Below, piece after piece: positions 1 through 5,330 of a stretch of DNA of 6,541 bases. Within the stretch, counting starts at the first letter, position 1, and every line of letters begins with the position of its first letter. A program made the translations under genes and the position numbers. Origin of the DNA: JBPCOI01 sp051000395. Its GTDB lineage: Bacteria > Actinomycetota > Actinomycetes > Mycobacteriales > Jatrophihabitantaceae. Under the pieces are notes generated by a model, which saw nothing but the letters and a program-made list of their open reading frames with translations, did no database searches and was not told the DNA's origin. The stretch spans positions 1 to 6,541 of the forward strand of contig JBPCOI010000096.1 of the NCBI GenBank assembly GCA_051000395.1, written 5' to 3'.

Positions 1-1179
1 GAGTGGGCGCGGGTGGTCGCCGCCCTGACCAGGCGTTTCGGTGACCTCGACGTCGCCGAGGAGGCGGCCGCCGAGGCATTCGCGGCCGCCGTCGAGCGGT
101 GGCCGGCCGACGGCGTACCCCCCGACCCCGGCGCCTGGCTGACCGCCACCGCCACCCGCAAGGCCATCGACCGGATCCGGCGCGAGAACAAGCGCGTCGA
201 CAAGCAAAAGCAGGCTCAGATGGTGTACGACGAGCCGCCCGAGCCCCTCGGGGCCATCGACGACGACCGGCTCCGGCTGATCTTCACCTGCTGTCATCCG
301 GCGCTCGCGATGGAGACCTGCGTGGCGCTGACGCTGCGCATGGTCGGCGGTCTGACCATGCCCGAGATCGCCCGTGCCTTCCTGATGCAGGAGACCACCA
401 TGGGGCGGCGGATTACCCGCGCGAAGGCCAAGATCAAGGCGGCTCGCATCCCTTACCGGGTGCCGTCCGCGGACGATCTTCCGCCACGCGTCTCCGGCGT
501 CCTCGCCGTCCTCTTCCTCGTCTTTAACGAGGGCTACCTGGCGACCGGCCCCAACACGGATCCCGTACGTCTCGACCTGACCGCCGAGGCGATCCGGCTC
601 ACTCGCCTAATCCGTGCCCTCATGCCGGAGGACGGTGAGGTGGCCGGGCTGCTGGCGCTGATGCTTCTCACCGAGGCCCGCCGCACCGCCCGGGTTTCGG
701 CGAGCGGCGAACTGGTCACCCTCGACGAGCAGGACCGTAGGGCATGGAACGCGACGCTAGTCGCCGAGGGTCATCGGCTGGTGCGCGAGCGCCTGACCGC
801 CGGGGTGGCTCCGGGTCGCTACCAGATCCTCGCAGCGATCAATGCCGTGCACACCTCCGCCCGCGAAGTACGCGACACCGACTGGTCGCAGGTCGTCGCC
901 CTCTACGACCAGCTCGTCCGCCTCGACCCCTCGCCGATCATCGCCCTCAACCGAGCCATCGCGGTCGGCGAGCTCGACGGCCCGGAGGTGGCACCGGCGA
1001 CCATCGACCGTCTAGAGGATAAGTTGGCCGTCTATCACGCCTACCACGCCACCAGGGCCGACCTGCTGCGCCGGTTGGGCCGCAGTCAGGAGTCGCGCGC
1101 GGCGTACGACAAAGCCATCGAGCTGGCAGGCAACACCGCCGAGACCGCCTACCTGACCCGCCGGCGCAACCAGGTTTGA
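1..1179 (+). CDS. ECF42-type RNA polymerase sigma factor with DUF6596 and TPR-like C-terminal extension (5' partial)
   Basis: This is an alternative sigma factor that would direct RNA polymerase to a small regulon. The reading frame is open from base 1, so the start codon and probably about 15-20 residues lie outside the window; 392 residues are visible. Sigma region 2 is at about residues 5-65 (FGDLDVAEEA, then AWLTATATRKAIDRIRR). Sigma region 4 is at about 90-150 (TCCHPAL, LTMPEIARAF, RRITRAKAKI). After that comes the hallmark VFNEGYLATG at about 174-183, an arginine-rich helix LLTEARRTAR, and a helical TPR-like tail ending AYLTRRRNQV. In the ECF42 family this tail takes the place of an anti-sigma factor in controlling activity, and the gene usually neighbours a DGPF/YCII-family protein gene, which would lie upstream of the window. 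The gene ends tail-to-tail with the anti-sigma gene at 1193. Family assignment is firm; the regulon is unknown. Confidence 0.93.
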   Translation, partial: EWARVVAALTRRFGDLDVAEEAAAEAFAAAVERWPADGVPPDPGAWLTATATRKAIDRIRRENKRVDKQKQAQMVYDEPPEPLGAIDDDRLRLIFTCCHPALAMETCVALTLRMVGGLTMPEIARAFLMQETTMGRRITRAKAKIKAARIPYRVPSADDLPPRVSGVLAVLFLVFNEGYLATGPNTDPVRLDLTAEAIRLTRLIRALMPEDGEVAGLLALMLLTEARRTARVSASGELVTLDEQDRRAWNATLVAEGHRLVRERLTAGVAPGRYQILAAINAVHTSAREVRDTDWSQVVALYDQLVRLDPSPIIALNRAIAVGELDGPEVAPATIDRLEDKLAVYHAYHATRADLLRRLGRSQESRAAYDKAIELAGNTAETAYLTRRRNQV

Positions 1180-1192
1180 CATTCGTGGTGGT

Positions 1193-1870
1193 TCAGACCG
1201 TGACGGTGACGAGCCGTTGACCTGCGCTTCCGTAGAGCGTGAGGCGGCGCAGTTGGGCGCGAGGGACATCGGTCAACTCGGTAATTCGTGCCTGGCCGTC
1301 GTACGTGGCGTTCCAGCTTCCGGCGTCGTGTCGTGACCCATCCGCGGCCGAGGCGACGAGATGGCAGTGCTCGTTGCGCGGCAGGCCGACGACTACCAGG
1401 TCGAGCAGTGTGCCAGTGGCTGCGTCGCGTGCGGTGACCCGAAGACTCACACCTCCCGAACTCGCGCTCGCGGTCGTCGAGGTGGGATGGGACGAGCTGA
1501 GCGACACGCCGATCGCGGTTCCGGCACCGGCGCCGGCGAGCAATACGACACTCGCCGCGGCGGCCAGCAGCCACCGCCTCGGCTTGTGACCGGTGGCGGC
1601 CGGTGCAGGCGAGGTACCCGTCGTCGGTGTCGGGGAGTCGATGGCAGACACGATCCGAGCGAACAGATCCGGTGACGGTGCCTCGGCAGACACGTCATCA
1701 CGCGACACCGTGGACAGGATGGGCACAACGGCGGCCAACTCGTCCGTCTCGGCAGTGCACGACGGGCACGACGCCAGGTGACGCTCGACCGTCTGCTGTT
1801 CGGCAGGCTCGAGCGTGCCGAGCGCGTAGGCGCCGAGGAGCAGGCGGGTGTGGTCGCATCGACTGCTCAC
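1193..1870 (-). CDS. Membrane-bound ZAS-type anti-sigma factor (RslA-like)
   Basis: This 225-residue protein should hold the SigL-like sigma factor inactive at the membrane. The N-terminal cytoplasmic zinc-binding anti-sigma domain shows C5/H7 and the motif HLASCPSC (H31, C35, C38), after the family phrase LLLGAYALGTLEPAE. A Pro/Thr-rich linker (about 79-95) leads to one transmembrane helix at about 100-122. The extracytoplasmic domain (123-225) has the RskA/RslA-like pattern of a GTLLDL strand, a conserved Cys followed by a beta-rich ADGS...GSW segment, and a C-terminal strand LVTVTV. The extracytoplasmic Cys is flanked by histidines (H168-C169-H170), a possible metal or redox site. The GTG start at 1870 overlaps the sigma-factor stop by 4 bases (GTGA), with GGGGTG about 5 bases upstream, so translation is probably coupled. 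Release may be by redox at the zinc site or by regulated proteolysis; the sequence does not decide which. Confidence 0.9.
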   Translation of the reverse strand: MSSRCDHTRLLLGAYALGTLEPAEQQTVERHLASCPSCTAETDELAAVVPILSTVSRDDVSAEAPSPDLFARIVSAIDSPTPTTGTSPAPAATGHKPRRWLLAAAASVVLLAGAGAGTAIGVSLSSSHPTSTTASASSGGVSLRVTARDAATGTLLDLVVVGLPRNEHCHLVASAADGSRHDAGSWNATYDGQARITELTDVPRAQLRRLTLYGSAGQRLVTVTV

Positions 1871-2403
1871 ATCGTCACCCCACGCTCGGCCAAAGCCAGT
1901 CTGAGCGCCTTGAGCGCGTAGTAGCTCCGGGACTTGACGGTCCCCGCAGGGATTCCCAGCAGCCGCGCCGCCTCGGCCACGGTGCGGCCGGCGTAGTAGG
2001 TCTGCATGATCGCTTCCCGATGCTCGGACGACAATGCCGACAGTGCGTCGAGCACCACGATACGGTTGAGGGCGTCCTCGACATCGGCAACGTCGGCCAC
2101 CGTCATCAGCACGTCGTCACCGGCCGCGCCACCCAACTCCTGCGGACGGACTTCGCGGCGGCGGTGGTGGTCGATCGCGATCCGACGCGCGACGGTGAAC
2201 AGCCAGGGACGTACCGGCCCACGGCTCGCGCCGAGCGCTTGCCGGTTCTGCCAGGCGCGCACCAGGGTCTCTTGCACGATGTCCTCCGCCCGGCCGCGGT
2301 CACCGTCCGTCAGGCGCACGACGTGCGCGAACAGCGCGGGTGCGTGCTCGTCGTACAGCACCCGAAGCTCGGCCTCGGCTGCGGCATCCACGGACCTGCT
2401 CAC
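1867..2403 (-). CDS. sigL: ECF sigma factor, SigL-like
   Basis: This is a group IV (ECF) sigma factor of about 178 residues with only regions 2 and 4. Region 2 holds ALYDEHAPAL-like residues (LYDEHAPALF), AEDIVQETLVRAW and RPWLFTVARRIAIDHHRR. Region 4 holds LDALSALSSEHREAI and the helix-turn-helix GIPAGTVKSRSYYALKALR, ending in ERGVTM. From memory, the order and wording match mycobacterial SigL closely (LFTVAR, LSAEHR, GTVKSR, RALRL, GVT ending), and the partner anti-sigma directly downstream fits a SigL-RslA pair. The symbol is by similarity only. Two GTG codons in tandem (2406 and 2403) could start it. I chose 2403 because it gives the same 4-base GTGA overlap with the upstream gene that is seen at the sigma/anti-sigma junction; starting at 2406 adds one Val. 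Such factors usually activate their own operon. Confidence 0.9.
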   Translation of the reverse strand: MSRSVDAAAEAELRVLYDEHAPALFAHVVRLTDGDRGRAEDIVQETLVRAWQNRQALGASRGPVRPWLFTVARRIAIDHHRRREVRPQELGGAAGDDVLMTVADVADVEDALNRIVVLDALSALSSEHREAIMQTYYAGRTVAEAARLLGIPAGTVKSRSYYALKALRLALAERGVTM

Positions 2404-2867
2404 CACCTTCGGGTACTCGCGCCGCTCCGTGCGTTGTGCACTGCCAACAGCGCGAGGAGTGCGAGCGCGACAGCACCAGCCAACTCGGTGACCAGCGACT
2501 GTTGATACAGCGTGGCACGCGAGGACTCCATGAAACCGAACAGGCTGTGCCGGGTCGCCAGCAGCAACCCTCCCGCGGTGCCGAGCTCCAGCAGCGCCCC
2601 CGCAGCGGCGACGACCGGCAAGATGCCTCGCGGCGAGAGCAGGACCGCAATGACCAGTACCGATGCCCCGATCACGTCGAGCAGAAACAGCAGGCCGATG
2701 GTCGGGATCGTCCGATAACCGGCCTGCCAGAGATAGGCGTGGACGCCGGCGTTGGTCGCGAGCAATCCGCCGCCAACGACGCGGAGCACGACGAAAGTCA
2801 CGGTGGCGCCCTTGCCGATGGTGGTCGGACGCGTCACCTCGACGCGTCGCGCGCTTTCGGCCGGCAT
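2400..2867 (-). CDS. Conserved four-helix membrane protein of unknown function
   Basis: I do not recognise a named family for this 155-residue protein. Four hydrophobic segments are visible at about residues 21-42, 56-78, 82-104 and 125-144, with short polar ends. A motif-like stretch between helices 1 and 2 (GVHAYLWQAGYRTIPTIGLLFLLD, in two parts: GVHAYLW at 41-47 and GYRTIPTIGLLFLL at 50-63) recalls small actinobacterial membrane proteins carrying an HLDLY...GYRxIPTIG signature. H43 and Y45 lie near the membrane edge. The ATG at 2867 follows the cupredoxin stop with one base between (TGACATG), and AAGG lies about 10 bases upstream, inside the cupredoxin gene. The 3' end overlaps the sigma gene. 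Position between a copper lipoprotein and a sigma/anti-sigma pair suggests an envelope partner, for example in cupredoxin maturation, electron transfer or sensing. That role is inference from context only. Confidence 0.85.
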   Translation of the reverse strand: MPAESARRVEVTRPTTIGKGATVTFVVLRVVGGGLLATNAGVHAYLWQAGYRTIPTIGLLFLLDVIGASVLVIAVLLSPRGILPVVAAAGALLELGTAGGLLLATRHSLFGFMESSRATLYQQSLVTELAGAVALALLALLAVHNARSGASTRRW

Positions 2868-2868
2868 G

Positions 2869-3297
2869 TCAGGAGACCTTCACCGTCTCGTCCATGCCTT
2901 CCATCTTGTGGTTGCCGACCGGGCAAAACACCTGGTAGCTGCCAGCCTTCACGATCACGGTGAGCGTGGCACTGGATCCCGGCGAGATGTCTCCGGTGCT
3001 CTTGTCGCTGACACCGGGGCCGTCGACGGTCAGCGCGTGGGTGACCGAGCCGGCGTTCTTCACGTGAAAGGTGATGGCGCCGGCCTTCAGCGCCTTCGTG
3101 CTGAGGGCGATGTGAAATTCCGTTTCGGTAGCGGTCACGGTGTTACCAGACGTGCCGGCTGAGGTGGCGGGGACGGTGGTGGCGCCGGTGGCAGGATGGT
3201 CGCCGCCGCTTCCACCGGAGCTGCACGCGGCGAGCGCGAGGGCAGCGCCGATGGTTGCGGTGACGAGCACCGGGATGCGCAGGTGGGTGGTGGACAT
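2869..3297 (-). CDS. Secreted cupredoxin-like (type 1 copper) lipoprotein
   Basis: This is a 142-residue predicted lipoprotein carrying one cupredoxin fold, expected to be anchored outside the membrane and to bind copper for electron transfer or copper buffering. A signal peptide (positively charged HLR, hydrophobic core to about 22) ends in the lipobox LAAC with C25 as the lipidation site, followed by a Ser/Gly/Thr-rich spacer to about 52. The cupredoxin domain spans about 53-142. Likely copper ligands are H87 (VTHALTV), C125, H130 and M135 in FCPVGNHKMEGM, the C-x4-H-x4-M spacing seen in plastocyanin/sulfocyanin-type sites; M132 is an alternative axial residue. The start at 3297 is supported by AGGAG 6 bases upstream and by the signal peptide; the open frame runs further upstream to 3627 but that part is Arg-rich and not protein-like. 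It is the first gene of the four-gene operon. The physiological partner is not shown by the sequence. Confidence 0.9.
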   Translation of the reverse strand: MSTTHLRIPVLVTATIGAALALAACSSGGSGGDHPATGATTVPATSAGTSGNTVTATETEFHIALSTKALKAGAITFHVKNAGSVTHALTVDGPGVSDKSTGDISPGSSATLTVIVKAGSYQVFCPVGNHKMEGMDETVKVS

Positions 3298-3299
3298 GA

Positions 3300-3599
3300 G
3301 GCTCCTTCGAGGCAGACGGGACGAGCGGGTCGGGATCGAGGTCTGAGCACGTGGCGTTCGAACGCGTCTTGCACCACAAGCGAGACGACGCCGAGGGGCG
3401 CCACGCAAGGCAGTTCGGCACCGGCGGAGCACATCGGCGGCCCGGCGACGACGAGGCGCCGATCTCGAGCAACCGATAGGCCAGGCCAGGCCAGTGCCTG
3501 TCGGCGAAGGCCGGTGAGACCGCTGTGGTCGTCGATCTGGATCCCAGCGACGGCGACGCTCAGCCCGGCGACCATCGCGAGCCTGCTGATGACGAGCAC
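3300..3599 (-). pseudogene. Possible decayed hydrophobic ORF upstream of the cupredoxin gene
   Basis: On the minus strand a frame beginning at GTG 3599 (GGAG about 5 bases upstream) reads MLVISRLAMVAGLSVAVAG then IQIDDHSGLTGLRRQ, with third codon positions almost all G/C for the first 30 or so codons, as in real actinobacterial genes. A patch of poor codon use and broken sense follows (about 3455-3500). The frame then becomes protein-like again (APLGVVSLVVQDAFERHVL) before running into the cupredoxin gene without a stop. It also lies over the region where the cupredoxin promoter should be. I read it as the remains of a small membrane or secreted protein damaged by deletion or frameshift. I do not recognise the family, and it could be chance. 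Confidence 0.3.
3335..3365 (-). promoter_or_regulatory. Candidate ECF-type promoter and 12-bp palindrome upstream of the cupredoxin operon
   Basis: A perfect palindrome GCGTTCGAACGC lies at 3354-3365. On the minus strand its GAAC half (3359-3356) is followed after 17 bases by CGAT (3338-3335), which resembles the GAAC...CG(T/A)T layout of ECF promoters, and the operon start codon follows about 37 bases later. A CACGTG palindrome (3348-3353) sits in the spacer. This would suit auto-regulation by the SigL-like factor, or binding of a dimeric repressor. It is pattern reading without any conservation data, so confidence is low. Confidence 0.25.
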
Positions 3600-3789
3600 C
3601 GGATCTCCGCATCCGGGCCTGCCGCATGCCGGCCCCTGACTACATGCACGCAGCGCGTCGCCGGACGGTTCGATATCTGGCCGTGTCAACTCGACTCGCC
3701 CCGACGATGACGGCGTCACCGGGCCTCGGTCCTGTGCCGCTAGGCCTCACCGCTCGCGTCGGTTGGTCACGTCCGGAAGCGGGGCCTCG
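3600..3789. other. Non-coding gap between the cupredoxin-side relic and the GDT1 relic
   Basis: No convincing coding frame, RNA gene or mobile element is visible here. The only structure noted is a short inverted repeat TGACG-G-CGTCA at 3708-3718. A TTGACA hexamer on the minus strand (3689-3684) has no matching -10 at usual spacing. GDT1/UPF0016 genes are sometimes preceded by a manganese (yybP-ykoY) riboswitch, but I could not see its conserved core in this stretch. Confidence 0.4.
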
Positions 3790-3982
3790 ATCAATCCGTT
3801 GCAGGTGCTGCTGGTGTCGGGATCGTGCTGATCGCCGAACTTCCGGACAAGACGACGTTCGCCTCGCTGATGCTCGGCACCCGCTTCGCGGTCCGTTGGG
3901 CGTTCCTTGGCGCGGCGGCGGCGCTTCTGATCCGTGTGCTTGTCGCGGTCGGCGTCAGCCTGCTCGCCTTGTTGCCGCAGCC
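3790..3982 (+). pseudogene. Truncated, frameshifted N-terminal fragment of a GDT1/UPF0016 (TMEM165-like) cation transporter
   Basis: GDT1-family proteins are membrane cation transporters (manganese/calcium) built of two repeats, each with a conserved E-x-G-D-K/R-T/S motif; actinobacterial members often show AELPDKT. Here one frame reads NPLQVLLVS (3793-3819), then the sense moves to another frame, GIVLIAELPDKT followed by TFASLMLGTRF, a hydrophobic helix with FLGAAAALLIRVLVAVG, and SLLALLP, ending near 3980. The shift at about 3817-3821 is needed to join the two parts, and after LLALLP the frame becomes Arg-rich nonsense that is really antisense methyltransferase relic. Roughly 60 of the usual ~190 or more residues remain, so only the first motif and about one and a half helices survive. 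No ATG/GTG with a ribosome site precedes the first part. It is almost certainly non-functional. Confidence 0.75.
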
Positions 3983-4404
3983 TTGGTCGCGAGGGTCTCG
4001 ACGAGGGAGTCGGCGGTGCGGCGCTGCCCGTGCGGGAACTCGGCGTGCTGCGGCGAGCCGAACCGGGGGCGGTGCCGGTCTTGGGAAATCGCCTCGGCAC
4101 TACCCCGCACGGCGCGGACCGTCGGCAGCGCGTGGCGCAACTGGCTAAGCATCGCCGAATCGGGTTCGACCGCTATGACGTCGGCGCCCAGCGCGTCCGG
4201 CGTGGTGGTGAGCTTGCCGGTACCTGCGCCGAGGTCGAGCACCCGCGCACCGGGCGCTGGCTCAAGCGCCCAGCGCACCGCCGCCGGCACGTAGTCCGGG
4301 CGGTGCTCGGCGTACGTGGTCGCGGCTGCGCCGAACGACGAACTGTGCCGTTGCAATTCCTCCCGTTCCACGCGACGACGAAATTCGAGCGCACGCGCCG
4401 TCAA
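3978..4404 (-). pseudogene. Relic of a class I SAM-dependent methyltransferase with internal and C-terminal deletions
   Basis: A minus-strand frame from TTG 4404 reads ALEFRRRVEREELQRH, then FGAAATTYAEHRPDY, motif I VLDLGAGTGKLT (about residues 55-66), the acidic AVEPD (79-82) and VRGSAEAI (98-106). This is the N-terminal half of a Rossmann methyltransferase of the type usually 250-260 residues long. The frame then jumps straight to RFGSPQHAEFPHGQRRT and ADSLVETLATK (about 114-141), which in intact relatives lies near the C-terminus. The central part, including the usual HWF-containing segment, is therefore missing, by an in-frame or frame-restoring deletion near 4075-4090. After LATK the sense stops at about 3978, against the GDT1 relic. 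SAM-binding residues remain but the fold cannot be complete. The TTG start overlaps the hemerythrin-gene stop as TTGA, so it may once have been the next gene of that transcription unit. Confidence 0.8.
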
Positions 4405-5189
4405 GCCATCGGATGCGGCGTCCAGCGCTCAGCATGCCGGACGATCTGCATGCGCCACAGCCGCGGTCCGCGCTCGAGGTAGCTCACGCCATATCCGCCG
4501 TGGTCGCCCCTGATCAGGCGCTGCCACAGCGGGCTCGGGTCGCCGCTGGCCCGCACCTCGACCTGCTCTCCACGGCCCAGGCGCAGCAGCCGCCCGAGCG
4601 CCGCGTCGATGCCCTGCGGCCCGGGCAGCGCGTCCAGGTCGATCACCGGGCCCTCGGTGAGGTCGTACCACTCGTGCGGCTGGCTGCCCATCACCGCCAT
4701 GGCCGGGATCTCGTGCGCGCTCGTGTCGAGCAGCGCCTCCTCCGCCGCGAGGTGGCGTTCGATCTGCCCGAGCAGGTCGCGCGTCGCGGCGCCCAGCTGC
4801 TCCGGCGACAGGGCACCCGGCCCGTCGTGGGTCGACGCTGCCTGGGTCAACACGTCCACGGCCAGCCGCAGCTCGAGATGGTCACGGCGCAACCGGCCGA
4901 GTTCCTCGGCAGCATGGTGCGCGGTGCGAAACAGCAGCCATTCCTCATCGGTGACCTGCCGCAGCACCTCCAGGTGCAGGTAGTTGAGCAGCTCCTGCAG
5001 CTGCGCCTGCGGCCAGCGACCCTCGTCGGTCTCCTGCAGCACGGCCTGCGCGCGGGTGCCCACCTCGTGGGTCAGCAGCGCGTGTTCCTCGCCCAGAGTG
5101 GACGCGGGCGCAGGCGGTGTCGCAGCCGGTTCGGGTGCTCCGGAGGAATCGGCAGGCGCGGCATGCCTGCCGCGCACGCGCTCGGTCAT
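4401..5189 (-). CDS. Hemerythrin-like (HHE) protein with C-terminal DUF2249 domain
   Basis: This 262-residue soluble protein fuses a helical cation-binding domain to DUF2249. A low-complexity Ala/Pro N-terminus (1-32) is followed by a four-helix hemerythrin-like domain at about 33-156, with candidate di-iron ligands H36 or H41 (EEHALLTHE), H72 (YLHLEV), E82/E83, H91/H92, H104 (RRDHLEL), H146 and E150 (IERHLAAEEALL). The DUF2249 domain is at about 182-252 (IDLDALPGP, then a GDPSPLWQRL turn, GYGVSYLERGP and LWRMQIVR). Such fusions are often discussed as oxygen, NO or iron-stress proteins; the substrate is not known. I chose ATG 5189 because GAGAGGTGG lies about 8 bases upstream; the longer open frame to 5330 is not protein-like and covers the shared promoter region with the DUF488 gene. 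The downstream neighbour is a broken methyltransferase gene. Confidence 0.88.
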   Translation of the reverse strand: MTERVRGRHAAPADSSGAPEPAATPPAPASTLGEEHALLTHEVGTRAQAVLQETDEGRWPQAQLQELLNYLHLEVLRQVTDEEWLLFRTAHHAAEELGRLRRDHLELRLAVDVLTQAASTHDGPGALSPEQLGAATRDLLGQIERHLAAEEALLDTSAHEIPAMAVMGSQPHEWYDLTEGPVIDLDALPGPQGIDAALGRLLRLGRGEQVEVRASGDPSPLWQRLIRGDHGGYGVSYLERGPRLWRMQIVRHAERWTPHPMA

Positions 5190-5330
5190 CTCGGCTGCCA
5201 CCTCTCCGCACGGCGGCTCGCGGGTTGTTGACCGACCACGGAGTCGAGCGAGATCCTCTGCATGCGTCCAGTCTGTCCACTGGGTCGTCCCACCGGCAAG
5301 GGTGCGTCCGCCAGCGCAGGAGGCAGGCAA
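5190..5330. promoter_or_regulatory. Divergent promoter region with an inverted repeat
   Basis: This 141-base gap separates the divergent hemerythrin-DUF2249 and DUF488 genes and must hold both promoters. The clearest structure is CCAGT-N6-ACTGG at 5268-5283, a perfect 5+5 inverted repeat near the middle of the gap. It could be an operator shared by the two genes. No hexamer pair good enough to name a promoter is visible. Confidence 0.3.

Noticed and set aside
1603..2505. Long plus-strand open frame opposite the sigma/anti-sigma genes (300 codons)
   Set aside because: It is antisense to two strongly supported genes, is Arg/His/Gln-rich with no recognisable domain, and is the kind of shadow frame expected in high-GC coding DNA.
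3478..3492. Short tandem run of AGGCC (three copies)
   Set aside because: A 5-base unit repeated three times is unremarkable in DNA of this base composition.
3684..3689. TTGACA hexamer on the minus strand as a -35 box
   Set aside because: No -10 hexamer stands at 16-18 bases, and no supported gene starts shortly downstream.
3700..3790. Manganese (yybP-ykoY) riboswitch ahead of the GDT1 relic
   Set aside because: This class often precedes GDT1-type genes, so I looked for it, but the conserved core and stems are not visible.
3626..4294. Plus-strand open frame of 222 codons through the relic region
   Set aside because: It runs out of frame through the GDT1 relic and antisense to the methyltransferase relic, with Arg/Ser/Ala-rich composition and no family likeness.
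4413..5231. Plus-strand open frame of 272 codons opposite the hemerythrin-DUF2249 gene
   Set aside because: The minus-strand gene has clear domains and a ribosome site; the opposite frame is a Arg/Gln/Leu-rich shadow.
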